Translations under genes and position numbers: made by a program
Notes under the pieces: model-generated
The model's database searches: none
The model's input: the letters and a program-made list of their open reading frames with translations, nothing else
What the model was told of the DNA's origin: nothing
Assembly: GCA_012932295.1 (NCBI GenBank)
Contig: JAAONU010000004.1
Span: forward strand, 29,490,304 to 29,554,303
Direction: 5' to 3'
Length of the DNA stretch: 64,000 nucleotides
Origin: Cyclina sinensis
Taxonomy: Eukaryota; Mollusca; Bivalvia; Venerida; Veneridae
In this document: piece after piece, positions 1 to 12,089 of the stretch
Layout of the letters: the number at the start of each line of letters is the position of its first letter
How positions within the stretch are numbered: position 1 is the stretch's first letter

Positions 1-1630
1 AGTTCTATAGTGTAACAGATGATTCGAAAAAAAATCAAATTAAAACCTGCTCATGTTGCGTTGACTTTATTCTACACATTTGATTTTCACTTGATTTTGA
101 GGGGTGGGTGTGTTTGCACGGACCTGCACGGCATAACTGAGCTGTTACGGGTAGATATACACATATATACACAAGTACTGGTGTGTCTACAGCAAAACAC
201 AATTTAACTTTTACATGAACATGTTTGCATTTAAAGCCTTGAGTGTATTAACAAAAACATGAAAAAGGCTGGACAAAATGTACATACCGGTATAGATAAA
301 AACTCATTTACCCAGTTCCGTTTGTGGCTTTCCACAATGGCATTCTAAGGTGGACTGACAAAGAGATCAGTTTTCATACTCTTTCTTAACACAAAAGTCA
401 TGTGATCAAAATTAAATAACATGACAAATAAAAAAGGTTAAAACAGGTAATCATTCCAAGGGGCATAACACAATGCAAAGCAGAATCACAATTAAAATGC
501 AATTTTCTCTCTTGAATATGGATACCAACCCTGTCACATAATGTATAATGAGAACGCATCATGAAATGTTGCATTGGATGACAATGCATTTGTAGATGGG
601 TATTAATAGATTGTTTAAATCAAATTCTTAGTCAATGACCAACTGTGAACGAGCTGTTTTAACATGGCTATTTGCTTTCGATATTTACAAAAAGACTTTT
701 AGGCTATTTTAATGATACACATCTGAAAGAAGAAAAGCTAATGAAAAAATACTCGTTTTTAACACGAGTGTAACAATTAAATTGTACGTACACAGAAAAG
801 ATTCTATGGATTTCTCATTGCAAATAAATGTAAATGTGTAATACTTAACGACTTCGATTGATTCTTATTCTATTTTAAGTGTTTTTTATACAAAAAAGAA
901 ATACTCTGACGGTGGTCACAACGATGGAAGGTTATATCTTTGGTAGAGCAGGAGATAATCAAAATACATCAAATGCATAAGATCTGTAAATGTTGTCAAT
1001 GTGAAATCAGAATCTCGCTCAATCAAAATAATTCAGATTACATAAACTCCTTTTCTAAGATATACACATTTCGAAATGAACAGGCGACTAAAGTAAAGAT
1101 GTTATTAATAAATGCTTATTCTCATTCAAGTATATTAGAGAGAGAGAGAGAGAGAGAGATGAGGCCATTGAATCATGAAAAATAATGAGTAAAATATAGA
1201 CTATTGTTTTTTAACAGTGAGAATTCGAAATACAAAACAAAGATATTAAAACTAAAATAACATTGAAACTATCTGGATTTTATTACTTGGAACACTTCAG
1301 CATTTTTAATCGGGAATTAGTTGGTCATTAATTAATTTAAATTTCAGAAAATAAAAGCCTTAAATGTATAACCATAAAAGTCTTGCTTCTTCGTTGTTGG
1401 TATTAGATTTTCTTTAGTTCAATTTCAATCCCACCAGTTAAATAAAGAACTAGTTTGATTATTTCGCCAGCTTTTTGTCATAGACTAATCGATGAAATTG
1501 TACGTGCTGTTTAAAGGGCGTAATATAGTGATCCAGCGATATGTTAGTGATCAAATCGAAGAGTTTTTAGAGATTTGAAAAAAAAAAAATTAAAAAAGCA
1601 CTACAGATACAATTCAACCTCAACATAATA
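1..1630. other. AT-rich intergenic sequence with no supported gene
   Basis: Short open frames here have no recognisable domain, no coding-like composition and no consistent splice signals. The only distinct structure is an (AG)n microsatellite at 1137-1159. I see no RNA gene or clear transposon end. Confidence 0.6.
1137..1159. repeat. (AG)n microsatellite
   Basis: About 11 uninterrupted AG dinucleotides, read directly from the sequence. Confidence 0.95.
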
Positions 1631-1989
1631 AATCTCTGTTATGCCTTACCATTTTTCTTCTATCCATCTCATGTAATGTTGAGAGCAATCAATGTCCAGA
1701 CCATTCGTGTGCAAGTTGTGTTGCCAAAGTCTTACATTCTGTCCCAGCTGTGGAATGGAACAGCTGTTAAATGTTGTTCCATCTTCAGTATCAAGGCTTA
1801 GATCATTCTCTTGGTATCAGAATTTAATTGATAATGAAGCATAATTCGCATGGACATGCACGGGTTGTGTCCCCGGCATCCTCTCAGTGTCATCGCAAAA
1901 CAGCTTCTCTGTCATATCTAATGAAAATCAGACAGATGAATAATCAATCCAAGACCAAGCCAACACAAACTTTCAGAAACACAACTATA

Positions 1990-4270
1990 TGTCCAATCGC
2001 AAATTTCCGCTTGTAAACTGTCGGTCTGTTGTAAATAAAAATCGTGATTTCCAAAATCTACTGGATAACCTAAAGCCTAATACTGTTGCCGCAACATAGC
2101 CCTGGCTAACAACGGATCACTACTAGAGTGAGATATTCTCTCAAGACCTTGGATACACTGTCTTCCGTCGGGGCAGAGCAACAGGTAAAGGCGGTATCCT
2201 GTTCATCTTTGCTGAAAACAATCTGTGTGTCTCTGCCAACTTCAACTAAACACAAACTGTGAGATTCTATTGATCATACTAGAAATAAAAGGCAGCAGGC
2301 TACGCTATATTTCTTTCTCTCACAAACCGTATGAAACAGACATCAAGAACTAGAAAAATCCCTTGACCTGGTACAAAAACTGAAGGGCTCATAAATAAAC
2401 CCAAGTGATTTTAACTTCCCAGGTCTTTCTTGGGACTTCAATCATAATCCCATTATTAAACCAGGTTGCACTTTGTATGGTAGGTTCATAGATATTTTGG
2501 ATATCTTTACTTGCAACAGATGGTGTGCGAGAATACACAACACGAAAATGTGCTTGACTTAGTGTTTATCACAGGTCCCACCCTTGTTAATATCATTCAA
2601 ATCATTCCAAGCATTTCTGATCATAATGTAGTTTCAGCAATAGCGAATGTTCGAACTTTTATTCCTAAACAGAAACCCAGAATCTGGCTGATCTACAACA
2701 AAACTGGCCTAATTTTTAGCTGCTGAAATTGACATTCTTTATTATCACGAGCCCAGACCTTATCAAACACGTGGTACTGAAGGAACATAGATACAAAATT
2801 GCCAATCTTATCTTTTTTCAGAAATCATTAACCACAGGTGAAAGTCCTTTTGATTGGACCAAGGCTTTTCCTTGTCTTATCTACAAATAAGGAATAAAAG
2901 TGATCTAGAACACTATTGACCTATTTCTCTGATCTGCATTCTCTGCAAAGCCTTTGAAAATATCGTTGCTTCTGTCCTACCTCACTTCAACTCTAACATA
3001 ATCTTATATGACCTTCAACATTGCTTCTGAGAGAGCATACTCTCCAGGAACAAGGCGTCTCTCCCCATGTTCTAAATTTGACTCGCTTCTTCTTTTTTTC
3101 GTAGTCAGACAGTTGTTCTAGAAGGTGACAAATCTACTGAAGTGACAAATCAACTGAACCTCCAGGGTACTCTAAGGATCTGTACTTGGGCCCCTTTGCA
3201 TTTTAATCTATATAAACCAATTTCCTTCTACTCTCATTCCCAAAATTCGATTTTTCGCTGACGACGATGCAGTGTGTCTGACTATTGATTCCCTCTTTGA
3301 CTCTAGACATTGGGCGTATGAAAGTATGGGAAAAAAGTGGGATATAATTGAACCCTTCTTAATCCCAAGACATCCATGTACCTAAAAAACAAACGTGTCG
3401 TCAAACATCAACAACTCCTTCACAGGTAAATTCTTGATTCAGAACCAAATTCTAAATATCTAGGACTAGACCTGTCTTCAGATCCCCATTCAACGCTTAG
3501 ATATCAAGAATTACGAAAAAGGCGAATAAGTTCTTAGGTTTTCAAAAACGCAATATCACCTCCAAAAATGAAAATGTCAAATTTCTCGCTTACAAAAACA
3601 TAGTTCGGCCACAGTTGGAGTATGCGTTTAGTGTCCCCATACAAAGACCAACATACACAAGGTAGAAATGATGCAGCGGAGGGCGGCTCGATGGGCGAAC
3701 CACAACTACTTTCCCTCACGAGTGTTACAGAGATGCAAAAGAATCTTGACGGTGGTCCCTTGAACACTGCAGACATGACTTCTGTCTAATAATGGTATTC
3801 AAAACCATCTATAACATCGTGGCAATTAATCTTCCATCCTATATAAAGAAACCTACCAGACTCATTTGACAAATGCACCGCCATAGCTTCCTAAAATCTT
3901 AAGTTTCATGTCATTACTGGTACCATAAATGGTCTTTCTTCCCGAACAGTATCACCCTATGGAATAATCTACCCGTGAGTGCTGCTGACGTGCCTGCAAT
4001 GCAGCTTGACCAATTAAAGCGGACAGTGTCCAGCATACGGTATTAAATCAGCAAACCATGTTCATACATTTAACCTTGTTTTATCCTTTTATTTATCATT
4101 TACCCATTTTAAAAATGACTAGACCCTCTGTTTCCACTCTCGCTTTATCCTGACATTGTTTCACGTGCAAGATTTTTACTTCTTTCACCTTTTACTAACA
4201 GTCCGACACACAGACCTCCTGCCTGTAAGACTTGCGAGAGAGGTTGGCAGTATCCACAGATAGATAGATG
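1990..4270 (+). pseudogene. Decayed CR1-like non-LTR retrotransposon
   Basis: A relic of a LINE with apurinic-type endonuclease and reverse transcriptase. Fragments in shifting frames are recognisable. An endonuclease start (NCRSVVNKN) lies near 2015. Endonuclease pieces ENVLDLVFI and SDHNVVSA lie in the frame at 2511-2726. A reverse-transcriptase F-A-D-D fragment followed by AVCLTI is near 3250. The usual LINE C-terminus (LWNNLPVSAADVP, then a stop) is at about 3958-4045. Many frameshifts and stops separate them. The 3' end has TTGGCAGTAT (4244-4253) followed by a short AGAT tail, the same terminus seen in the younger LINE at 7941-10576, so both are probably the same or sister families. It is not functional. 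A short Cys-rich stretch near 1690-1765 might be remnant ORF1, but that is weak. Confidence 0.75.
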
Positions 4271-5100
4271 ACTGCAGTCTCAAAATTATTATCGCCGTTC
4301 CTGGACGGCGATATATACAATTAACAAGATTTGAACAGTTTTGCCTGTACACCGCCTGCCTTTAGCCAATCAAAGCAAAGCATTTCATATCACATGATAA
4401 CAAAATGGACGTCAAAATTCTTCATCAAGGGGTGCGAAATGGACTCGCCCAACCGCCATATTTGTCGGGTTACTTATTCTTACAACTGAAAAATACCATC
4501 ATCAATGTACGATCTCAGTACCAGTCTTCAGGCTCGTGTAGGATAAATATAGGATAATCGCAATATTTTTTACTACATGTCATTTATAACTAGAGAATGT
4601 AGTCTAAATAAGAGTATGGTTTGTTTGTTTTTTTCCAAAACTTGCACCTAAAGAAAAAAATAAATGCTTGTTTCCGGGCGATTCTAATCAGGATACAAAC
4701 TCCCCGCAGGGGTTACTTCCCCTGATTAGTACAGTCAAAGTAGCAAAGCGTGATGTAACCGGTGCGAGGAGTTTGATCAGGATTTTTCCGTGTTTTATAT
4801 ATGCTTGATTAGGGTCAGGGCAATATCGTATTTTTTACCTAAAATTACTGTTTATTTTGTATAACTATTTACAGCTGCAAATAATTTACATATGTCCGCT
4901 TTCAGTCCAGCCATGTTACTCTTGTGTAACGAAGCAAACGTGTTGCCATTATCAAAGACCGTGCGAAGCGCCAAATTAATGTAATTACTATTTTGATAAC
5001 TAGGCCTAATTTAAAATGCCGAGCAAGCCATGTTAGTTGAAAAGGACAAACGGCCTTTCAACCCAGCCAACTTGAATTTTTCTCATCGGGTAAATTCTTT
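4271..5100. other. Intergenic sequence with inverted repeats
   Basis: No gene is seen. A perfect 22 bp palindrome with 8 bp arms (ATCGCCGT/ACGGCGAT) is at 4291-4312. A CTAATCAGG/CCTGATTAG pair frames about 46 bp near 4685-4730. These look like remnants of fold-back or terminal-inverted-repeat elements, but no full element can be delimited. Confidence 0.5.
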
Positions 5101-5371
5101 AGAATGTACCAGTCAATGTCTTGTCAGACTTTTATTTCAAGTAGTAATTCTGTCTGGCTACAGATTTTTATTTCATATAGTAATTCATTTCTTCTAAATT
5201 TTGTTTATCGCCTACCAATTAGCGAGTCAAGTTTAAATATAGGAAATCGTATTACCTTGGACATGGATTTAGAAAATATAATTATCTTTAAATCACACGA
5301 GCTCAATAGACAATTCGATACTTTTTGATGGCATTTGACTTTTTATTGCCAAACTTCGTTAATGTGTTGAT

Positions 5372-7940
5372 ATGTTTTTTTATTCTTATTCATTTTTTAT
5401 TCATTTTACCGCCAGTCTTAATATACAGCATTTGTTACCAAATTTAGATGAAATTAAACATATTGTAAACAGTCCTAAATCACCAAAAATCTTTGGCTTA
5501 ATATATTATACTGAAAATATAAACAAAGATTATGTTAGCATACGAAATTATAATTTTGAAAAACGCAATAGGCGTAATAGGAAGGGGGGAGATAAAATAT
5601 TATATATAGGAGGATATAAATTACAAACGTCGGTATGATTTAGAAATAAATTATATCGAGTCAGTCTAGCTACCGATATTTATTTCAACTAGTAATTCAT
5701 TTCTTCTTAAATGTTTTTATCAACCACCAAATTCTACCCAGTCGTCGATTGATTCATACGACGAATAAATAGAAATGGCTGGTTCTTCTCTCCTTGATAT
5801 ATGATATATTATATTATGTGAGTTTTAAATATAAACTATTTACCAGGAAAGGGATCGGAAAGTTTTAGTAATAAAACATGGATGAACACATTAAAGAAGC
5901 TTGGGTTATTACAGTTTATACAGCATCCAACGCGAACAACTAAAAAAAGTTCAACTATCATTGATCATATATATATATATATACAAACAATGTTGACTAT
6001 GTGGAAGAAATATTTGTTACATCTCTATCTATTTGTGATCACTTTCGGTAAGTTTCCCGTGTGTATGGTGCTTTCAGCTTAAACTAACAATACTAAAAAG
6101 AAAGAGACACATCAGGTAATTAAATATAGAATGATTAAAAGATTTAATGAAAAAAAAATCAACATGACTTTAAAACTCTGGTTTTGGAACTTTAAGAAAC
6201 AATTACTGATCCAAATCAGTCTTTACATTTCTTATACTGTATATTAAATGGTGTTTTGTCGAAACATGCGTCAAAACGCGTGAAATGTGAACATCAACCA
6301 GACTGGTTCACGGATGAAATTAAAACAATGATTGATTCCAGAAATAAGTGCCATATCAATGGAAATTTCGAGCAGTATACAATATTTAGAAATAAAGTAA
6401 CTTCGTTAATAAAAAAGACTAAGAAAAAAGGGCTGTTGAAAACAACAAGGATTCAAGCTACGTATGGAAAAAATTAAAAGATATATCAAACGCTAATCAA
6501 AAAAATATTATAACGAAAACTACTTTTTCTGAGAAAAGTTTTTTTTCGGTTCTAAAAGAAACACTTGATACAAGGTCAGGCACAAACGTATTTGATGTTC
6601 CCTAAATAACAACCCTGCAAGTAAAACAAATAATCTTAAAACTAAATTCAAACAAATCAACAGGTCTTGATGGCATTGGACCTAAAAATTTTGAAAATCT
6701 CGGGGATACTATTATTCCTTGCGTTACTTCGATAATAAATGATAGCTGGTATTTTCCCCTGATAAACTGAAGGAGGCCCGTGTCTTACCTATCTTTAAAT
6801 CTTGAAGTAAAGAATTGTGTAAAACTTATCGCCCGATTTCTATTTTACCAACCATCTCCAACATATTTGAGCGCCTTATAGAAACACACCTCCAGGTATT
6901 TTTTTTTTCAAATTATTAAAATAATACACGACACACAATCTGGTTTTCGCAAAAATCACTCTTGTAATACAGCATTAATTAAGTTATTTGATGCCTGGAT
7001 TAAGGATATCGATAATGGTAAAATGATAGGCACGGTTTTCCAAGATTTAAGGAAAGCATTTTGATCTTTTTGACTACGAAATTTTAATGCACAAATTAAA
7101 GATACATCATATTTCTGAAAAGACATTAAAACATTTCAATTCCTATCTATTCAATACAAGATAGATAGTTCAAGTAGGTTATTTACAATCTGGCATTCTT
7201 ACGGTATAATCAGGAGTTTCTCAAGGCTCAAACCGTGGACCTTTGCTCCTTTTAATATATTAATGAAATAGCAATACTTTGCGATGATCTTAATATAGAT
7301 ATATGCAGACGACTTTACACTTTATATATCCAATGACCTTTTATCAACAATACAAGAAAAATCTAAAAAAAAGATTTATCTTATATTAATGAACTGTGCA
7401 TCCTTAATAACATATGTCTTTACATCCAACGGAAACAAAGTGCGAAAAAGGTCAAGAAATGTAAACCTCTTATTTTAAACGAATGATACAACGCTAGAAA
7501 ATGTTACTGTTCAAAAGATATTGGGCATATAAGTAGATAATACATTACACAGGTATTATCAAATTGACTCTGTATGTAAAAAACTAAATGGAAAATTTGC
7601 ACTGTTAAAAAAAACACATTATTATCTTACAGATGCAATAAAGATATTGTATTATAATTTATAAGACGTATATCCTTCTAGTGATCGATTATTGTTGTGT
7701 GGTATGGGGAAAAAAACAAACTCATATAAAACAAAGTACACATGTATATTCAGTTCAAAAAAGAGCCGCGAAAATTATACTTCATCGGTCGATAAGATCA
7801 CCTACATCGAATCTCTTTAATAAACTAAAATGGCTTAAATTTAGTTATAGGATGAAATACAACACCGCAATGTAATGATTTATAAAGCTTTGAATTAGAA
7901 TATTATGACACCTATTTATATTAATAACCATTCAACATCA
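5372..7940 (+). pseudogene. Decayed LINE, 5' portion (host of a nested LINE)
   Basis: Remains of a second non-LTR retrotransposon. The frame 5372-5638 contains an endonuclease-like run (LLPNLDEIKHI, later RNRRNRKGG). The frame from 5882 contains LLQFIQHPTRTTKKSSTIIDHI, the typical end of a LINE endonuclease. Reverse-transcriptase pieces follow: STGLDGIGPKNF near 6660, RPISILPTISNIFERLI near 6833, and QSGFRKNHSC near 6940. The C-terminal region (frame 7681-7875) has DYCCVVWG and VQKRAAKIIL. Frameshifts and stops are frequent. The C-terminal coding breaks off near 7940 and appears to resume after the inserted element, at about 10577. The piece 5104-5328 may be related upstream sequence but has no motif. 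Confidence 0.72.
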
Positions 7941-10576
7941 CTAGCAGTCTCACTGGACAGTCTAGGCTCCCAATCAAGTTTCACCCCCCCTGGAACATGC
8001 CCCTGATGATCTTCCTCACCAATGCAGCCCAGTGAGAAAACATAGTCACAATAGTTATCCAAAAGCGAGCTCTACCCCCAAACAGTGTAAAAATAAAGGA
8101 AAGGAAAAGGTCAAACTACAATCCGAAGAAAGACTCACTATTCTCAATATTAACTGTCGTTCTGTCACTAACAAAATTCCTGAACTACATCAAGTTATAG
8201 ATCAAGTCAAACCTGATATAATCTGCTGCACTGAAACTTGGTTAAAACCCAGCACCCACACTGCAGAAATTTTCCCTGGCCACCTTGGCTACCAGGTCTA
8301 TAGAGATGACAGAACAACTGGCAAGGGTGGAGGTGTCCTCCTTGCAGTCACAAATAACCTACTTAGTGAAGAACAGCCAGACTTAAAAACAGATTGCAAC
8401 ATCATATGGTCAAAAATTTCAATAACTGGTATCAAAGACATATATGTCTCTGCATACTACAAGCCCCATGAAAATGATGAACACTCACTAAATGAACTTT
8501 GGTCATCTATAGTAAAAATTCCTCAAAACAACAACATCTGGGTATTGGGTGACTTCAATCTCCCAGACATGAACTGGTCAAATGAAACACCAACAGATAC
8601 ATACAAATTCAAAGACATGTATGATAATTTTGCAGAGAACATGATTAATCATAATCTTGAACAAATGGTCAAAGTTCCCAGACGGGATAAAAATATCCTA
8701 GATCTCTTTCTCACTAACACTCCGAGGCACGTTCATGACACAAAAGTCTTACCAAGCTTAGATACATCGAACCATGATATAGTCTTCCATGTACTTAAGG
8801 TTAAAAGAGGGCGAATCAGGCAAACCCCTCGACTGGTCAAATCATACAAGAAAGCAAACTGGTCTGACTTAAAAAATGACTTGGTCACTTTCAGTAGTAC
8901 GTTCAACCAAAATCAAAATGAAGACCCAAACCAATTATGGAACACGTTCAAAGCTGAGATCAAAAGGTTATCATCCAAACACATACCGTCAAGACAATGC
9001 AAAAATAAAGCTGATTTACCATGCGTTACTCACGATATTGTTAAACAGATTAGGAAAAGGAACAAACTCTTCACAAAAATAAAAAGGTCTCGGTCACAGA
9101 ATTGTCAGAACATAAAGAAATTCAAACATCTTAAGGCATCAGTGCAAAAACAAATAAGAAATGCTTATTGGTCATATCTAGAGTCAGTCATCTTCTCAGA
9201 TAATACAGATCCAGGTCATAAGAAAAATTTCTACAACTTTATTAAACACAAAAAAACTGAAAGCACTGGAATTGCACCACTCAGCTCTGATGGGCATACT
9301 TACAGTGACCCAGTGTCAAAGGCGAACATACTAAACAAACAGTTTGAATCAGTTTTCTCAAAGCCTTCACCACTCAGTCTCAAACAAATAACTAAAAGCT
9401 CAATGTCATCACTTGGTCACCCGCCCATGGCTCCCATATCCATCTCAGTTCAAGGAGTTGATAAGTTGTTGACAGGACTAAACCCCAACAAAGCCCAAGG
9501 TCCAGATGAGATTTCATCTAGGTTACTCAAAGAGCTACACACAGAGATAGCACCAATCCTTAAAATCATATTCCAAAGATCACTAGACACAGGTATTGTT
9601 CCTAAGGATTGGAAACATGCCATCATCACACCAGCATACAAAAAAGGGTCAAAATCAAAACCTAGCAATTACAGACCAATATCACTCACATGTATAGCAT
9701 CAAAACTAATGGAACACATCATTGTTTCAAACATGATGGATTACTTTGACAAACACAACAGACTTTGCCCACAGCAACATGGATTCAGGTCAAAACATAG
9801 CTGTGAGACACAACTCATTGGCTTCACACAAGAAATAGCTGACAACCTTGATCAAGGTCAACAAACTGATGTCATAGTCATGGATATCAGTAAAGCTTTT
9901 GACAAAGTAGACCACCACAAACTCATACACAAGCTGAAACACATGGGAGTTCATCCACACATCAGTTCATGGATACAAAACTTTCTCAAAAACAGATCAC
10001 AACAAGTATTAGTGGAAAACAAGGTCTCTGACAGGCTCCCTGTGCTTTCTGGTGTCCCGTAGGGATCGGTATTAGGTCCATGTCTCTTTCTCGCATACAT
10101 CAGTGACCTACCAGGAAGTGTCAGGAGCCGGATGCGTCTATTTGCTGACGACACCATAGTTTATTTAACAATTAAATCACAAGCATCTGCACAAACCTTA
10201 CAAAAGGATTTGCACAACCTTGAAATATGGGAAAAAGAATGGTCAATGGAATTCAACCCTGACAAGTGTGAAGTACTCAGAATACACAGGAAAAAGAAAC
10301 CGGTCATCTTTCCTTACACCCTACATAACAATAAACTGAAAACCACAGAAAATGCAAAATACGTAGGAGTTACAATAAGTAGCAACCTAAACTGGTCATC
10401 CCACATAAACAATATCACAAACAAAGCAAAAAACAGCTTAAGGTTCATCAGACGAAACGTCAAAACACAAAACAAACAACTCAAAGAAGCAGCATACAAA
10501 ACATATGTAAGACCACAGGTTGAATAGTATAGTCAGTATTGACTTTTGGCAGTATTAAGTTGAAGTTGAAGTTGAA
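7941..10576 (+). mobile_element. CR1-like LINE copy, nearly intact in the middle, internally deleted near the 3' end
   Basis: A younger non-LTR retrotransposon inserted in an older one. Its left part reaches the older LINE near 7940. Its right end is TTGGCAGTAT (10546-10555) followed by a (TTGAAG)n-type tail (about 10559-10576). The coding region starts at 8032 and is open except for one stop codon. The reverse transcriptase ends abruptly after YVRPQVE at 10525 and runs about 20 bp later into the 3' terminus. The C-terminal domain and 3' UTR are therefore missing, although the terminal signal is kept. The exact 5' end and target-site duplication cannot be fixed by eye. Confidence 0.75.
8032..10527 (+). 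pseudogene. LINE endonuclease/reverse transcriptase ORF with one in-frame stop
   Basis: Encodes the replication protein of a CR1/jockey-superfamily LINE, which nicks target DNA and copies the element RNA. Residues about 35-260 form the apurinic-type endonuclease: LTILNINCRSVTNKIPE, then IICCTETWL, GKGGGVLL, VLGDFNLPDMNW, and SNHDIV. A basic linker follows. Reverse transcriptase starts near residue 480: NKAQGPDEI, NYRPISLTCIASKLMEHII, QHGFRSKHSCETQL, VIVMDISKAFDKVDHH. The SGVPQGS motif is broken because its Gln codon reads TAG (10060-10062). The same frame continues with GSVLGPCLFLAYISDLP, RLFADDT (the catalytic FADD) and FNPDKCEVL, and stops at 10525-10527. The nonsense codon sits in a highly conserved motif. 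With the missing C-terminus this copy is dead, though little else has decayed, so it is fairly recent. Confidence 0.85.
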
Positions 10577-10790
10577 ATTTTGAATTTCTCTAACAACAAA
10601 TATATAACCTACGCTCTAACACACACAATAATCTTGTTTTGCGAACCATACCTCATTCACTTTACCTTAGAGATTCTCTTATTCTCTTATTTTAGTTTTA
10701 AAGTCTGGAATAAAATGCCTGCTGGCATTAAGCAATGTACAACTTTTTAGACGCAATTGCAAAATTCATTTCTCCAATGTTCAATTTGAT
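10577..10790 (+). pseudogene. 3' remainder of the decayed host LINE
   Basis: Conceptual translation across frameshifts gives the characteristic LINE C-terminus, including FKVWNKMPAGIKQC (about 10697-10740). This is what should follow the VQKRAAKIIL region that ends near 7940. The position supports nesting of the 7941-10576 element within one older copy. Confidence 0.55.
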
Positions 10791-10949
10791 ATACAGCCCA
10801 TTCGCGATGCTACGGAACATGCATCGGACCCTGTAAAATTTTCGTAATATTGCATTTTTTTGTAGAATTGCATTGTATTTTCGCATTAGATTGGTCAGAG
10901 TATTGGAACCATTCTATTGAATGACAGTGAGAAAATATTAATCAAGTAA

Positions 10950-11037
10950 ACCAATAGGTCATAGGTCATCGTACGATCCACGCGTGATATTTCCTGTCAG
11001 ATCGCGAGAGTTTAGAAGTTAGACATTTAAGGATAAT
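10950..11037 (+). promoter_or_regulatory. ACLY: Candidate ACLY first (non-coding) exon and promoter area
   Basis: A small CpG-containing island in AT-rich surroundings (CGTACG, CGCG, CGCGAG between 10970 and 11008) ends at a strong donor, AAT|GTAAGT, at 11038. It lies about 890 bp upstream of the splice acceptor before the ACLY start codon. The first coding exon has an acceptor just before the ATG, so an upstream non-coding exon must exist; this is the best candidate seen. The transcription start is unknown. Confidence 0.35.
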
Positions 11038-11928
11038 GTAAGTTCTACCAGTTTGCTTTTGCATGACATCAAACTAATAGTATACATAAGATTTCATTAT
11101 TGATTTTATGGATTAAATCAGTGATTTTCTTGTTCACATATCATTTATTTTCTTCACAAGCGTGTTTGTTTACATTCGTGACAGCGGTGGGTGGGATAAT
11201 TACTTTGATAAATATCAGCATGTAAGGCAACAGCTCATATGTGGCAGTGGGGTTTTAGTTTGAAATATTTTGTTAAAATATAGACAGTGGATTGGGTCGC
11301 AGAATAGAACTAAAAACAGCTTCAATATAAAGATAATTATGCTTATCGAAAACAAGCCATAACTTCGGACACACAAGTTGGATACTGAAGCAAGCTGTAA
11401 ATTGCAAGGGTGTACAAAAGGTTTAAGTATTAAGAATGCGGTAAGAATGAGTGTTTCAACCCAGAAGAAAAGTGTAAAATTAATATATCAATGTGAATTG
11501 TGTCAGAAAGATGGTAACTTGTAAGAAAACATCGGGTGAAGCACAGGGAGGGCATTTCCACACAAAACACACTAAATACTTGCCCTAAGTTTTATTTTTT
11601 GTTATATCAAATAAAACTGTGCTCATATTTCCAGAAAAGTGCCTGCTAGTCATAATCATTATCAATTGTTTGTCAGTTTCACATCAAAGTTGAAAACAAA
11701 CTTTATGTGCTAACAAAACATATTTTTAAACTAAATGTTTAATCTGACTATTATTGTTGCAAATACTAAGGTGTAATTATCACCATACCATAAAGGAAAA
11801 CAGCGATGAAAGCAGAGGAATCCAAATGGAAAGGACCAAGTTGATATTAGAGAGTATTCAGGGTAGATAATCCACTGATGTCCCCCATTATTTTTATAAC
11901 TTTGACTACTTCAACATTTATTTTTCAG

Positions 11929-12089
11929 AGAGGTACAGAATGTCAGCCAAAGCAATTTATGAGGCTAAAGGAAAGGAACTGTTAAATAACTTCCTAGAGG
12001 GTGCTTCCATAAAGAATAAGTTTGCAGTGGTGACAAGTGATGTTAATTGGGGACAGTTAACTGATGACCACCCTTGGTTGAAAACAGAG
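11929..12089 (+). CDS. ACLY: ACLY coding exon 1 (residues 1-50)
   Basis: Acceptor TTTTTCAG at 11921-11928, eleven bases of 5' UTR, ATG at 11940-11942, and donor GAG|GTGAGT. Encodes [15 protein letters not shown] to DDHPWLKTE and ends in phase 0. The intron that follows is the longest (9.6 kb). Confidence 0.95.
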
